DNA from: Solimicrobium sp043758755
GTDB taxonomy: Bacteria; Pseudomonadota; Gammaproteobacteria; Burkholderiales; Burkholderiaceae_D
DNA length: 64,000 nucleotides
Assembly (NCBI GenBank): GCA_043758755.1
Contig: JAYVMW010000016.1
Coordinates: forward strand, 124,001-188,000
Direction of reading: 5' to 3'
How positions within the stretch are numbered: the stretch's first letter is position 1; the number at the start of each line of letters is the position of its first letter. Positions 1 through 8,241 of this stretch are shown here, in pieces. Under the pieces are notes generated by a model. It had not been told where the DNA came from, did not search any database, and saw only the letters and a program-made list of their open reading frames with translations. The translations under genes and the position numbers were made by a program.

Positions 1-374
1 GTGTCGGTCTGGCTTTCAAACACATAACCCAGCGCGCGCAGTTCGGCGCGCAGTTCTTCATGATTTTCGATGATGCCGTTGTGAACCAGGGCGATGCGCT
101 GGCGGGAAAAATGCGGGTGGGCGTTGTTCGTGGAGGGCACGCCGTGGGTGGCCCAGCGTGTGTGGGCAATGCCGGTAAAACCGGACAGGTCCGATTGATC
201 GATCTGCTTTTCCAGTTCCGCGACCCGTTCGGTACTGCGGGTGCGCTGCAGTTCGCCATGCGCATGCAGCGCAATGCCGCAAGAGTCATAACCTCGGTAT
301 TCAAGTCGTTTGAGGCCTTCAATCAGGATGGGAGTGATATTGCGTTGCGCTACTGCGCCGACTATGCCACACAT
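1..374 (-). CDS. glmS: glutamine-fructose-6-phosphate aminotransferase, N-terminal part (cut by window edge)
   Basis: The reading frame starts at 374 and runs off position 1, so only about 124 residues are visible. It opens MCGIVGAVAQRN, with Cys2 as the N-terminal nucleophile of the class II glutamine amidotransferase domain, followed by LEYRGYDSCGI and HTRWATHG, which are hallmark GlmS glutaminase motifs. The enzyme makes glucosamine-6-phosphate for peptidoglycan and LPS in the cytosol. It lies near glmU, the later enzyme of the same pathway, separated by the regulator, peptidase and acetyltransferase genes. It is divergent from the Lrp-type regulator, and the shared 154-bp AT-rich spacer carries three Lrp-like palindromes. 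Confidence 0.95.
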   Translation of the reverse strand, partial: MCGIVGAVAQRNITPILIEGLKRLEYRGYDSCGIALHAHGELQRTRSTERVAELEKQIDQSDLSGFTGIAHTRWATHGVPSTNNAHPHFSRQRIALVHNGIIENHEELRAELRALGYVFESQTD

Positions 375-424
375 GGAAACCTCGATATTTGGTCAGGAAT
401 GTGGCCATCCTATTAGAAATACAG

Positions 425-498
425 TGAAGTTTTACTTCAAAATTGAATTAGTTATGAAATATTACGTCACACAATATGCAACATGAAATATAATTTCA
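425..498. promoter_or_regulatory. array of three 15-bp Lrp/AsnC-like palindromes
   Basis: In the spacer between glmS (minus) and the Lrp-family gene (plus) I see TGAAGT-TTT-ACTTCA at 425-439, TGAAAT-ATT-ACGTCA at 455-469 (one arm imperfect) and TGAAAT-ATA-ATTTCA at 484-498. Starts are 30 and 29 bp apart, close to three helical turns, so the sites would face the same side of the DNA. Lrp/AsnC proteins typically bind 15-bp palindromes and wrap DNA as octamers. The likely ligand is the adjacent regulator acting on its own gene, possibly also on glmS. The function is inferred. Confidence 0.5.
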
Positions 499-528
499 TA
501 AAATCATATTAAATGACTGGAACATCCA

Positions 529-1005
529 ATGACTATTACCAACTTCGCCCTGGATGAGCTGGATAAACGCATACTCAACGCCTTGCAGGACAATGCCGCC
601 CGCACCAACAATGAGCTGGCGGACCTGGTGCACGCTTCCGCGCCGACCTGTCTGCGGCGTGTGAAAAGGCTGGTCGATTCAGGTGTGATCAGTCGTCAGG
701 TAGCGCTGCTGAATCCGGAACTGGTGGGTGCCGGACTGACAGCCATCGTCGAAATTACGCTGGACGTGCAAAGCAGTGAGCGACTGGTGGAATTTGAACA
801 GCTGGTGGGACAGGAGCCGTCGGTTCAGCAGTGTTACCGGGTCTCGCAGGGACCGGACTTTGTATTGATTTTGCAAATGGCCGACATGCCGGCTTATCAC
901 GCCGTGGCGCACCGGCTGTTTGCCGGACACGCCAATGTGCGCAACGTGCGCAGTTTTTTTTCAGTATTGCGCAGCAAGTTTGAGCCGCGCATTACCGTGG
1001 TCTAA
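529..1005 (+). CDS. Lrp/AsnC family transcriptional regulator
   Basis: 158 residues, the normal size for the family. Residues about 8-60 form the winged helix-turn-helix (LDELDKRILNALQDNAA, then the recognition segment ASAPTCLRRVKRL). Residues about 70-150 form the RAM ligand-binding domain (VGAGLTAIVEITLD, CYRVSQGPDFVLILQ). These proteins sense amino acids and act as octamers. The ATG at 529 is preceded by an AT-rich region with three palindromes suited to this family, which suggests autoregulation. The effector amino acid cannot be told from sequence. Confidence 0.92.
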   Translation: MTITNFALDELDKRILNALQDNAARTNNELADLVHASAPTCLRRVKRLVDSGVISRQVALLNPELVGAGLTAIVEITLDVQSSERLVEFEQLVGQEPSVQQCYRVSQGPDFVLILQMADMPAYHAVAHRLFAGHANVRNVRSFFSVLRSKFEPRITVV

Positions 1006-1017
1006 GGTCCAACAGAC

Positions 1018-3864
1018 TTACTTCGATTCCGGGTACAACACCACCTGCACATAGTTGTCAGGGGTCAGATAGCGGTTGGCGACCTGTTTGATATCGTCCG
1101 CCGTCATGGCATTGATGCGTTGCTCCAGGGTCAGAATTTCGGCCGGATCGGTCTGATACAAAGTTGCATCCTGCAGATACGACAGCCACTGCTCGTTGGT
1201 GCGCATGGCGATCCTGTGATTGGTGATCCAGTTTAATTTCACCTTGGCCAGTTCTTCATCGGTCGCGCCCTGCTGTCTGATTTTTTCTATTTCGGCAAAG
1301 GCTGCACTGATGACTCTTTCGGTGTTGTCCGGTCCGCACGGCAGGGAAAGTCCAACCCGGTAATTTTGATAGGGAACCCGTTCGATTGAACCACTCATGC
1401 CACCACCATAAATCAGTCCCAATTTTTCACGCAACACCTCAATGATGCGGATATTCATGACTTCGATAAGTGCCTGAAAACGCATGTTTTCCGCCTTGGA
1501 ATACTGGGCAGTGCCGGTAAACATGATCGTTACCTGCGACTTCGATTCACTGCCGCTGTGCACATCCTGTTTAACTATGCCCTGCACCGGACGAATATTC
1601 AGGTCGCGATACGTGAGTGGAATATCACCCACCGGCAGGCTGGCCAGATACGTGGCAATCAATGGTTTGATCTGTTCGGTCTGAAAACTGCCGACCAGAA
1701 TAAAGGTCAGGCCTTTGGCGCTGGTTAACCGGTCGGCATAGATGGCAGCAGTGCGCTGCATGTCGACTCGCGCAAAATCTTCCGGCCGCGGCGCTAAGGC
1801 CAGACGCGGATGATTGTTGTAGATCGTGCGCGACATCGCATTTGAATAGATCGATTCGGGGCGCGCCATGCTGTTGCGCGACAAATCCTGCATACGGTTG
1901 ATAAAGGCGCCGAACAGATCCGGATCCTGACGTGGCGGTGCGAAACGCAGTGCGATCGACTGGAACAGGGTTTCTATATCGGTGCTGGCGGCAAACCCGG
2001 AAAAACTTTCAGTGTAATTACCCAGCGCAGCAGTAAAGCTCGCCGATTTGCCCGACAGGATTTTTTGCAGGTCAGTCGGTGTATAGCTGGCCATTCCCAT
2101 GGTGTACTCAACCGACGCGGCATAGCGCGCATTAAACATATCGGCTTCGTCATACAGCGACTGGCCACCAAAGCGCGTCGCGGTGAGCAGTACCTGATCG
2201 CTCTTGAAATCGGTCGGTTTCAAAATCACTTTGACGCCGTTCGACAGAACCAGTTCGGTCAGTCCGAGCTGTTTGTTCTGCGTTTGCGACACAATGCTGC
2301 CGGCTTTGGGCGGTTGCTCCATCAGACTGGCAGGCAGCGCCTTGTCGCCGTTAGCGATGACGGTATTTTTTTCTGCCGCGTTAATCCAGGTCAGCAGTTG
2401 CGCCCCTTCCGGAATGACTTCGCCGGCCTTGTCCGAACCCATGTACACAACCAGTTTGGCGGTGCCGTCCGGTATGTTGCTGCGTGCGTAGCGGTTGATT
2501 TCTTCCAGGCTAATGCCCGGCAACAGCGCCTGCACGTATTCATATTCGGTGGCGATACCCGGGATCGATTCGCCGTTCAGGAAGTTACGCGTATATTCGG
2601 AAACAAAACTGGTTGATTCGGATTTGTCGCGCTCGTTGTACTGCGACTCATACGTGCGCAGCATGACCTTTTTGCAGCGCTCCAGTTCTGACTGGTTAAA
2701 GCCGAACTGGCGGGCCCGTTCGTTTTCCTGGGTCAGCGCAGTAATCGCAGCTTCGGTGCCTGAACGTCCGATATAAGCTATGGAAGAAAAGGCTTCATAA
2801 CCGTGCGCCAGTGGTTCTATGCCGGCCGAGCCGCCCAATAATGGCGGTGCGGCTTGCTGGGTTAATTCCTGCAGTCGCAGATTCAGTATGGTTGAGCTCA
2901 ATTCGCGGATTAACGAGTCGCGATAATCAGCTATCGTCACATCCTGTTTGGAGCGGGAAATCGGGTAACGTATCATCACCAGATTATTGGCGGCTTCCTT
3001 GTCGGTAATCACCAGCCCGGCTGATTCAGCGCGGGTCGGGATGGCGGCATAATCACGTGGCCGTTCATGGACCGGATTTTTCAGATGCGCAAAATGCGCA
3101 CGGATCATTTTTTCGGCACTGGCCGGTTCGATATCACCCACCACAAATACTGCCATCAGATCAGGCCGGTACCAGTCGGCGTAAAAGCGTCTGATGACGT
3201 CATATTTAAAATTGCTGATGATGTCTTCTTTGCCTATCGGTAACCGTTCGGCATAGCGTGAGCCGCTGAACAGTGCCGGATACAGTTTTTTGTTCATGCG
3301 GTCATTGGCCCCTTTGCCAAGCCGCGCTTCTTCCAGAATGATGTTGCGCTCGGCGTCGATGTCGGCGTCTTTCATGGTCACGCCCTGGGCCCAGTCTTCC
3401 AGCACCAGCATGCCGGTTTCAAGATTGCTTCTCTTATCCTTGACCGGTTTGTTTTCGATTGGGATCGGCAGTATGTATACCGTTTCATCAAAGCTGGTGT
3501 AGGCGTTCAGATCGGCGCCGAACTTGACGCCGATCGACTGCAGATACGAAACCAGTTCATGCTTTTTAAAATGCTTCGAGCCATTGAATGCCATATGCTC
3601 GGTAAAGTGCGCCAGTCCCTGCTGATCATCGTCTTCCAGCATCGAGCCGGCTTTCACCACCAGACGCAACTCAACGCGATTTTCCGGCTTACCGTTTTTC
3701 TGGATGTAGTAGGTCAGACCATTGTCGAGTTTGCCGACCTTGAGCGCAGGATTAATCGGAATCGGACTGGCCAGATCGGTTGCAAATACGGTCGCGCACA
3801 ACAGCAGCAACGACAACACAATTGATGATAAAAGCGGTGCTTTGTACAGTAAATTCAGTTTCAT
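1018..3864 (-). CDS. secreted M16 (pitrilysin/PqqL-like) zinc peptidase
   Basis: About 948 residues from the start chosen at 3864. A longer frame exists, but this ATG begins a clean signal peptide (MKLNLLYKAPLL plus a hydrophobic run ending TVFA), while the extension would overlap the upstream acetyltransferase. The zinc motif HFTEH lies in the first M16 domain, with downstream EEARLGKG supplying the third ligand region. The protein has two M16_M/M16_C repeats, as in single-chain family members, and the length fits PqqL-type periplasmic proteases. It probably degrades peptides in the periplasm. It follows the GNAT gene after a 13-bp gap and could be cotranscribed with it. Confidence 0.9.
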   Translation of the reverse strand: MKLNLLYKAPLLSSIVLSLLLLCATVFATDLASPIPINPALKVGKLDNGLTYYIQKNGKPENRVELRLVVKAGSMLEDDDQQGLAHFTEHMAFNGSKHFKKHELVSYLQSIGVKFGADLNAYTSFDETVYILPIPIENKPVKDKRSNLETGMLVLEDWAQGVTMKDADIDAERNIILEEARLGKGANDRMNKKLYPALFSGSRYAERLPIGKEDIISNFKYDVIRRFYADWYRPDLMAVFVVGDIEPASAEKMIRAHFAHLKNPVHERPRDYAAIPTRAESAGLVITDKEAANNLVMIRYPISRSKQDVTIADYRDSLIRELSSTILNLRLQELTQQAAPPLLGGSAGIEPLAHGYEAFSSIAYIGRSGTEAAITALTQENERARQFGFNQSELERCKKVMLRTYESQYNERDKSESTSFVSEYTRNFLNGESIPGIATEYEYVQALLPGISLEEINRYARSNIPDGTAKLVVYMGSDKAGEVIPEGAQLLTWINAAEKNTVIANGDKALPASLMEQPPKAGSIVSQTQNKQLGLTELVLSNGVKVILKPTDFKSDQVLLTATRFGGQSLYDEADMFNARYAASVEYTMGMASYTPTDLQKILSGKSASFTAALGNYTESFSGFAASTDIETLFQSIALRFAPPRQDPDLFGAFINRMQDLSRNSMARPESIYSNAMSRTIYNNHPRLALAPRPEDFARVDMQRTAAIYADRLTSAKGLTFILVGSFQTEQIKPLIATYLASLPVGDIPLTYRDLNIRPVQGIVKQDVHSGSESKSQVTIMFTGTAQYSKAENMRFQALIEVMNIRIIEVLREKLGLIYGGGMSGSIERVPYQNYRVGLSLPCGPDNTERVISAAFAEIEKIRQQGATDEELAKVKLNWITNHRIAMRTNEQWLSYLQDATLYQTDPAEILTLEQRINAMTADDIKQVANRYLTPDNYVQVVLYPESK

Positions 3865-3877
3865 TGTCTGTTCCAGT

Positions 3878-4396
3878 TTATTTTGCTGCGGACGGTTCAT
3901 GACGGTATTCATAACAGTCAAAGATGCCGTGTCTGAGTTTGGCTGAATTCGCATGCATGCCAACTTTAATAAAGCCGTTTTTTTCCAGCACCCGGCATGA
4001 GGCGATATTGCTGACGATGGCAAAACCGCGCAACTGCTTCAGATGCCATTCATCATAGGCCAGTGCCATCAGATGCCGGGTTGCCACTGTAGCCACACCG
4101 GCTCCCGCATGTGCCTTTGCGACACGATAGCCGATATCGGCCAGGCCGTGTTTCAGTATGATTTCGCGCAGGTTGGCGCGGGCGATAATCTGACCTCCTT
4201 CACCAAGCACAACGCAGCCGTGAAATCTGCCACGCTGTTTGGCAATCACGTGCGCGCGGATATGCTCGTGCACTGCAGCAGCAGCGTAAAAATTATCCGG
4301 GCGCGGCGTGATGAATCTTTCAAACCATGCGCGGTTTTCCAGTTCAAAGGCCAGCAGATTATCGACATCGCCGATTTCCAGGTCGCGAATGTGCAT
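3878..4396 (-). CDS. GNAT family N-acetyltransferase (RimJ/RimL-like)
   Basis: About 172 residues from the start at 4396, 10 bp after glmU ends. A longer frame exists but would run into glmU. The fold order is that of RimJ/RimL-type acetyltransferases: N-terminal LEIGDVDNLLAFELENRAWF, central GYRVAKAHAGAGVAT (acetyl-CoA binding, a variant of the Q/RxxGxG/A loop), and C-terminal NIASCRVLEKNGFIKVG. The substrate is unknown; relatives acetylate ribosomal protein N-termini or small amines. Its position directly behind glmU suggests a shared transcript rather than a shared pathway. Confidence 0.85.
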   Translation of the reverse strand: MHIRDLEIGDVDNLLAFELENRAWFERFITPRPDNFYAAAAVHEHIRAHVIAKQRGRFHGCVVLGEGGQIIARANLREIILKHGLADIGYRVAKAHAGAGVATVATRHLMALAYDEWHLKQLRGFAIVSNIASCRVLEKNGFIKVGMHANSAKLRHGIFDCYEYRHEPSAAK

Positions 4397-4406
4397 GCGC
4401 TGCAAC

Positions 4407-5774
4407 CTATGGCTTCTTTTTTTGCGGACGCTGCCAGCCACTCAGGCTGACCTGTCGGGCGCGTGACACAGTCAGTTGCCCGGCCGGCGCATCTTTGGAC
4501 AGGGATGTGCCTGCACCGAGCGTGGCGCCCTTACCTACCGTCACAGGTGCGATCAGCTGACTGTCGCTGCCGATGAAGGCATCATCCTCGATAACGGTGC
4601 GGAATTTGTTCACGCCATCGTAATTGCAGGTAATGGTACCGGCGCCGATGTTGACGCGCGCGCCGATGGTGGCGTCGCCCAGATAGGCCAGATGATTGGC
4701 TTTGCTGTGCGCGGCAATCTGGGCGTTTTTGACTTCCACGAAATTACCGATATGGACATCTTCGGCCAGCAGGGTTCCGGGTCGCAGCCGAGCGTAAGGT
4801 CCGATCTGCGATCCGGCACCGATTTTGCTGTCGTCGATGTGGCAATACGGTTTGATCACGGTGCCGGCTTCGATATGCGCATTTCTGATCACGCAGTACG
4901 CGCCGATCTGAACCCCGTCGGCTACCGTGACCTGGCCTTCAAAGATGCAGCCGATATCGATCTGCACATCGCGACCGCAGTCGAGCGTGCCGCGGATATC
5001 AATGCGCTGCGGGTCCATGATTGTTACGCCCTGCTCCATAAGCTGGTTGGCTAGATTGCGCTGGTACAGCCGCTCCAGTTCGGCCAGCTGCACCTTGCTG
5101 TTGACACCCATGGTTTCAAATTCGGCGCCCGGCTGCGCCGATACCAGTTCGACACCATCGGCCACGGCAGCTGCGATCACGTCGGTCAGATAGTATTCGC
5201 CCTGGGCATTGTTATTCGACAGTCCCGCCAGCCAGCGCTTGAGGCGTGGCGTGGGCATGATCATGATGCCGGTATTGACTTCGTGAATGGCGCGCTGCTC
5301 AGGCGTGGCATCCTTGTGTTCTACAATGGAACGGATCTGATCATCCTGGCGCACGATGCGTCCGTAGCCAGTCGGGTCAGACAGATTCACGGTCAGAATG
5401 CCGAGCCCGTTGGTTCCTGCGGCCTGCAGCAAAGCTTGCAGTGAACTCAGTCGGGTGAGCGGCACATCGCCGGCCAGAATCAGGGTTGGACAGTCGTCGT
5501 CCAGAAACGGCAATGCCTGCTGCACCGCATGGCCGGTACCGAGCTGCGGTTCCTGCTTTGCAAACTGCACATCGGCTGCAGCAAGTTTGGTCGGGACCAG
5601 TTCACCACCATGGCCATAGATGACACAGATAGTTGAAGGGGACAGGCCGCGCGCGGTATCGAGGACATGACTCACCAACGGTTTGCCGGCCAGCTGGTGC
5701 AATACCTTGGGCAGGTCGGACTGCATGCGTTTGCCCATGCCGGCAGCCAGTATTACTACGTTGAGTTTAGTCAT
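4407..5774 (-). CDS. glmU: bifunctional GlcNAc-1-P uridyltransferase / GlcN-1-P acetyltransferase
   Basis: 455 residues, full length. The N-terminal pyrophosphorylase domain opens with VVILAAGMGKRMQSDLPKVLH (nucleotide-binding loop). The C-terminal half is a left-handed beta helix of hexapeptide repeats (GAGSQIGPYARLRPG, IGAGTITCNYDGVNK) carrying the acetyltransferase active site. It makes UDP-GlcNAc for cell wall and LPS. It starts 2 bp after the ttcA stop, so ttcA-glmU-GNAT-M16 read as one minus-strand run. Confidence 0.97.
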   Translation of the reverse strand: MTKLNVVILAAGMGKRMQSDLPKVLHQLAGKPLVSHVLDTARGLSPSTICVIYGHGGELVPTKLAAADVQFAKQEPQLGTGHAVQQALPFLDDDCPTLILAGDVPLTRLSSLQALLQAAGTNGLGILTVNLSDPTGYGRIVRQDDQIRSIVEHKDATPEQRAIHEVNTGIMIMPTPRLKRWLAGLSNNNAQGEYYLTDVIAAAVADGVELVSAQPGAEFETMGVNSKVQLAELERLYQRNLANQLMEQGVTIMDPQRIDIRGTLDCGRDVQIDIGCIFEGQVTVADGVQIGAYCVIRNAHIEAGTVIKPYCHIDDSKIGAGSQIGPYARLRPGTLLAEDVHIGNFVEVKNAQIAAHSKANHLAYLGDATIGARVNIGAGTITCNYDGVNKFRTVIEDDAFIGSDSQLIAPVTVGKGATLGAGTSLSKDAPAGQLTVSRARQVSLSGWQRPQKKKP

Positions 5775-5776
5775 GT

Positions 5777-6703
5777 TCAGTCAGCCATCAATGAAGTCAG
5801 CGGGATTGTATGCATGGTTTGCGGTGCTGCGCAAGGCTCTTCGTCAAACGCAATGTCGCCTTCCGGTTTGGCCTGACCATCAATTTTGAGCCCTGAAAAA
5901 TTGAACAGTTTGCTGTCCATCAGATGCGAAGGCACCACCGTCGACAGTGCAGAAAAAATGCTTTCAACCCGGCCCGGGAATTTCTTTTCCCATTCGCGCA
6001 TCAAACCCTTGATCTGTTTGCGTTGCAGATTTTCCTGCGAGCCGCACAGGTCACACGGAATAATGGGGAACTGTTTGACTTCGGCATAGCGCAGCGTATC
6101 TTCTTCTTTGACGTAAGCCATCGGACGAATCACCATGTGCTTGCCATCGTCGGATTGCAGTTTGGCCGGCATGCCCTTGATTTTTGCTCCGAAAAACATA
6201 TTCAGGAAAAAGGTTTCGAGTATGTCGTCGCGGTGATGACCGAGCGCGATTTTGGTGGCACCGAGTTCATCTGCAACCCGGTACAGAATGCCGCGCCGCA
6301 GCCGCGAACACAGCGAGCAGGTGGTTTTGCCTTCTTCGATAACCCGTTTGACGATACTGTAGGTATCCTGATTTTCAATATGAAACTCGATACCGAGTTT
6401 GCTCAAATAAGCCGGCAGCACGTCGGCCGGAAAGTTGGGCTGCTTCTGATCGAGGTTGACTGCAACAATATCAAAATTGATTGGCGCGCGTTCGCGCAGC
6501 GTCATCAAAATATCCAGCAGTGCGTAGCTGTCTTTGCCGCCGGACAGGCAGACCATGACCCTGTCCCCTTCTTCGATCATGTTGAAGTCACCAATGGCCT
6601 GGCCGACCTGGCGGCACAGACGCTTGTGCAGCTTGTTGTTTTCGTAGGCGATCTTTTCCATGGTTTTGACTGATCCGCCTGGCTGATTCGGTGCTGCATT
6701 CAT
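5777..6703 (-). CDS. ttcA: tRNA 2-thiocytidine(32) synthetase
   Basis: 308 residues. The PP-loop motif CLSGGKDSYALL binds ATP, and two CxxC pairs, CSLC and CDLC, carry the Fe-S cluster needed for sulfur transfer to C32 of certain tRNAs. The start at 6703 is the longest. The family core begins at MEKIAYENNKLHKRL, 14 residues in, and that ATG is an alternative start. It is divergent from the methyltransferase gene. Confidence 0.95.
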   Translation of the reverse strand: MNAAPNQPGGSVKTMEKIAYENNKLHKRLCRQVGQAIGDFNMIEEGDRVMVCLSGGKDSYALLDILMTLRERAPINFDIVAVNLDQKQPNFPADVLPAYLSKLGIEFHIENQDTYSIVKRVIEEGKTTCSLCSRLRRGILYRVADELGATKIALGHHRDDILETFFLNMFFGAKIKGMPAKLQSDDGKHMVIRPMAYVKEEDTLRYAEVKQFPIIPCDLCGSQENLQRKQIKGLMREWEKKFPGRVESIFSALSTVVPSHLMDSKLFNFSGLKIDGQAKPEGDIAFDEEPCAAPQTMHTIPLTSLMAD

Positions 6704-6819
6704 GTTCTGATTACTCGTTCAAGGTGAAAAATAGTTACTTCGGATGCTGAAAGAAAAGCTGAAGTTGCGGGTTTAATCTTGGATAATAGCGATCATTCAA
6801 AACCAGTTAAAAAGTATTC

Positions 6820-7983
6820 ATGCAAAAACTCGAACTGCCCCAACCCGGTTCAGAAGCGCAGGCTGCGTCTGCTGCTTTATCCGCACTGATTGCGCAGGAA
6901 ATCAACCAACAGTCCGGCTGGATTTCATTTGCACGCTACATGGAACTGGCCCTGTACGCACGGCGTCTGGGCTATTACACCGGCGGTGCTGCCAAACTGG
7001 GCAGCGCGGGCGACTTCGTCACGGCGCCGGAAATTTCGCCACATTTTGGTGCTGCGCTGGCCAGTTTTGCCCACATGGTATTACCCCAGACTGACAATCA
7101 GATCATGGAGTTCGGCGCCGGAACCGGCAAACTTGCTGCAGATCTGTTGGCGAAATTGCATCATCTGGGTTGCCCGCCAGAGCGGTATTATATCGTTGAA
7201 TTATCGGGAGAATTGCGCAGCCGGCAGGAGCAGCGTTTAAAAGATTTTCCCGAAGTGGTCTGGCTGGATCAAATGCCGGTTTCATTCTCCGGTCTGGTGC
7301 TGGGCAATGAAGTGCTCGATGCCATCCCGGTGCAACTGGTCATCAAAACCGAAACGGGCTGGAACGAAATGGGTGTCAGCGTGTGGGATGGGGTATTTAA
7401 CTGGTCGGAGCGTGCGCTGTCAGACCTGACACTGCTGGAACAGATTCCTGACATTGAGGATTTACCGGTCGGTTATCTGACTGAACTGCATCCGGTAGCG
7501 GCCGGGTTCATGCGCTCGGTGGCAGCAATGCTGACACACTCCGACTCCGGTTCGGGGTTGGCGGTATGGATCGATTACGGTTTTCCGGCTGCCGAATATT
7601 ATCTGCATCAGCGCGATCAGGGTACGCTGATGTGTCATTATCGGCATCATTCCCACGCCGATCCGTTTTACTGGCCGGGACTGCAAGACATCACCGCGCA
7701 CGTCGATTTCAGCGCCATATGCCGCGCCGGTGAAGCCGCCGGGCTGGATTTATTGTGCTATACCAGTCAGGCGGCATTCTTGATCAATGCCGGCATCGGC
7801 GACTTATTGCTGCGCTGCCCACCGGACGACGCGCTGCGCTATCTGCCGCAGGCCAATGCGGTGCAAAAACTTGTTTCCCCAGCAGAAATGGGCGAACTGT
7901 TCAAGGTTCTGGTCATGGGTTGCAATGTCAGTGTGCCGGAAAAAATGCTGCAAATGAATCGCAATCACCGACTGGGGAGTTGA
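6820..7983 (+). CDS. SAM-dependent methyltransferase, MidA/NDUFAF7 family (DUF185)
   Basis: 387 residues. Family landmarks in order: ISFARYMELALYARRLGYYTG near the N-terminus, GDFVTAPEISPHFG, the SAM-binding IMEFGAGTGKLAADLL, and LGNEVLDAIPVQLV. The mitochondrial relative NDUFAF7 methylates an arginine of a complex I subunit; the bacterial target is not established. It is followed 2 bp later by a DUF2905 gene, a coupling that implies cotranscription. Confidence 0.9.
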   Translation: MQKLELPQPGSEAQAASAALSALIAQEINQQSGWISFARYMELALYARRLGYYTGGAAKLGSAGDFVTAPEISPHFGAALASFAHMVLPQTDNQIMEFGAGTGKLAADLLAKLHHLGCPPERYYIVELSGELRSRQEQRLKDFPEVVWLDQMPVSFSGLVLGNEVLDAIPVQLVIKTETGWNEMGVSVWDGVFNWSERALSDLTLLEQIPDIEDLPVGYLTELHPVAAGFMRSVAAMLTHSDSGSGLAVWIDYGFPAAEYYLHQRDQGTLMCHYRHHSHADPFYWPGLQDITAHVDFSAICRAGEAAGLDLLCYTSQAAFLINAGIGDLLLRCPPDDALRYLPQANAVQKLVSPAEMGELFKVLVMGCNVSVPEKMLQMNRNHRLGS

Positions 7984-7985
7984 CC

Positions 7986-8183
7986 ATGATCAGATGGGTT
8001 TTGGCTATTTTTATAGGGTTGATCGTGTTTTCCGCCCTGCTGCCCTGGCTGGTAAATCTCGGTGTCGGCAAACTGCCGGGCGATATTCGCTTTAAACTTT
8101 TCGGACATATCTTTTGTTTGCCCTTCGCGTCGACTATCCTGTTATCAATGGCAGTGCTGTTGATTGCAAAATTCTTAAAATAA
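7986..8183 (+). CDS. DUF2905 small membrane protein
   Basis: 65 residues, starting MIRWVLAIFIGLIV, with two membrane segments (about 3-25 and 44-63) around a short polar hinge LGVGKLPGDIRFK. The hinge LPGDI is the family signature. The start at 7986 lies 2 bp after the preceding stop. The frame is also open upstream in the methyltransferase gene, but the extension is plainly an out-of-frame read. Function unknown. Confidence 0.88.
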   Translation: MIRWVLAIFIGLIVFSALLPWLVNLGVGKLPGDIRFKLFGHIFCLPFASTILLSMAVLLIAKFLK

Positions 8184-8241
8184 AATCAACATAACTGCTT
8201 TTTACCAATTTGTCCGACTTTGACAACCAAGTGAATGTGTA

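Noticed and set aside
1018..4023. 1001-residue version of the M16 peptidase
   Set aside because: The extra 53 residues overlap the acetyltransferase gene and precede a perfect signal peptide start at 3864.
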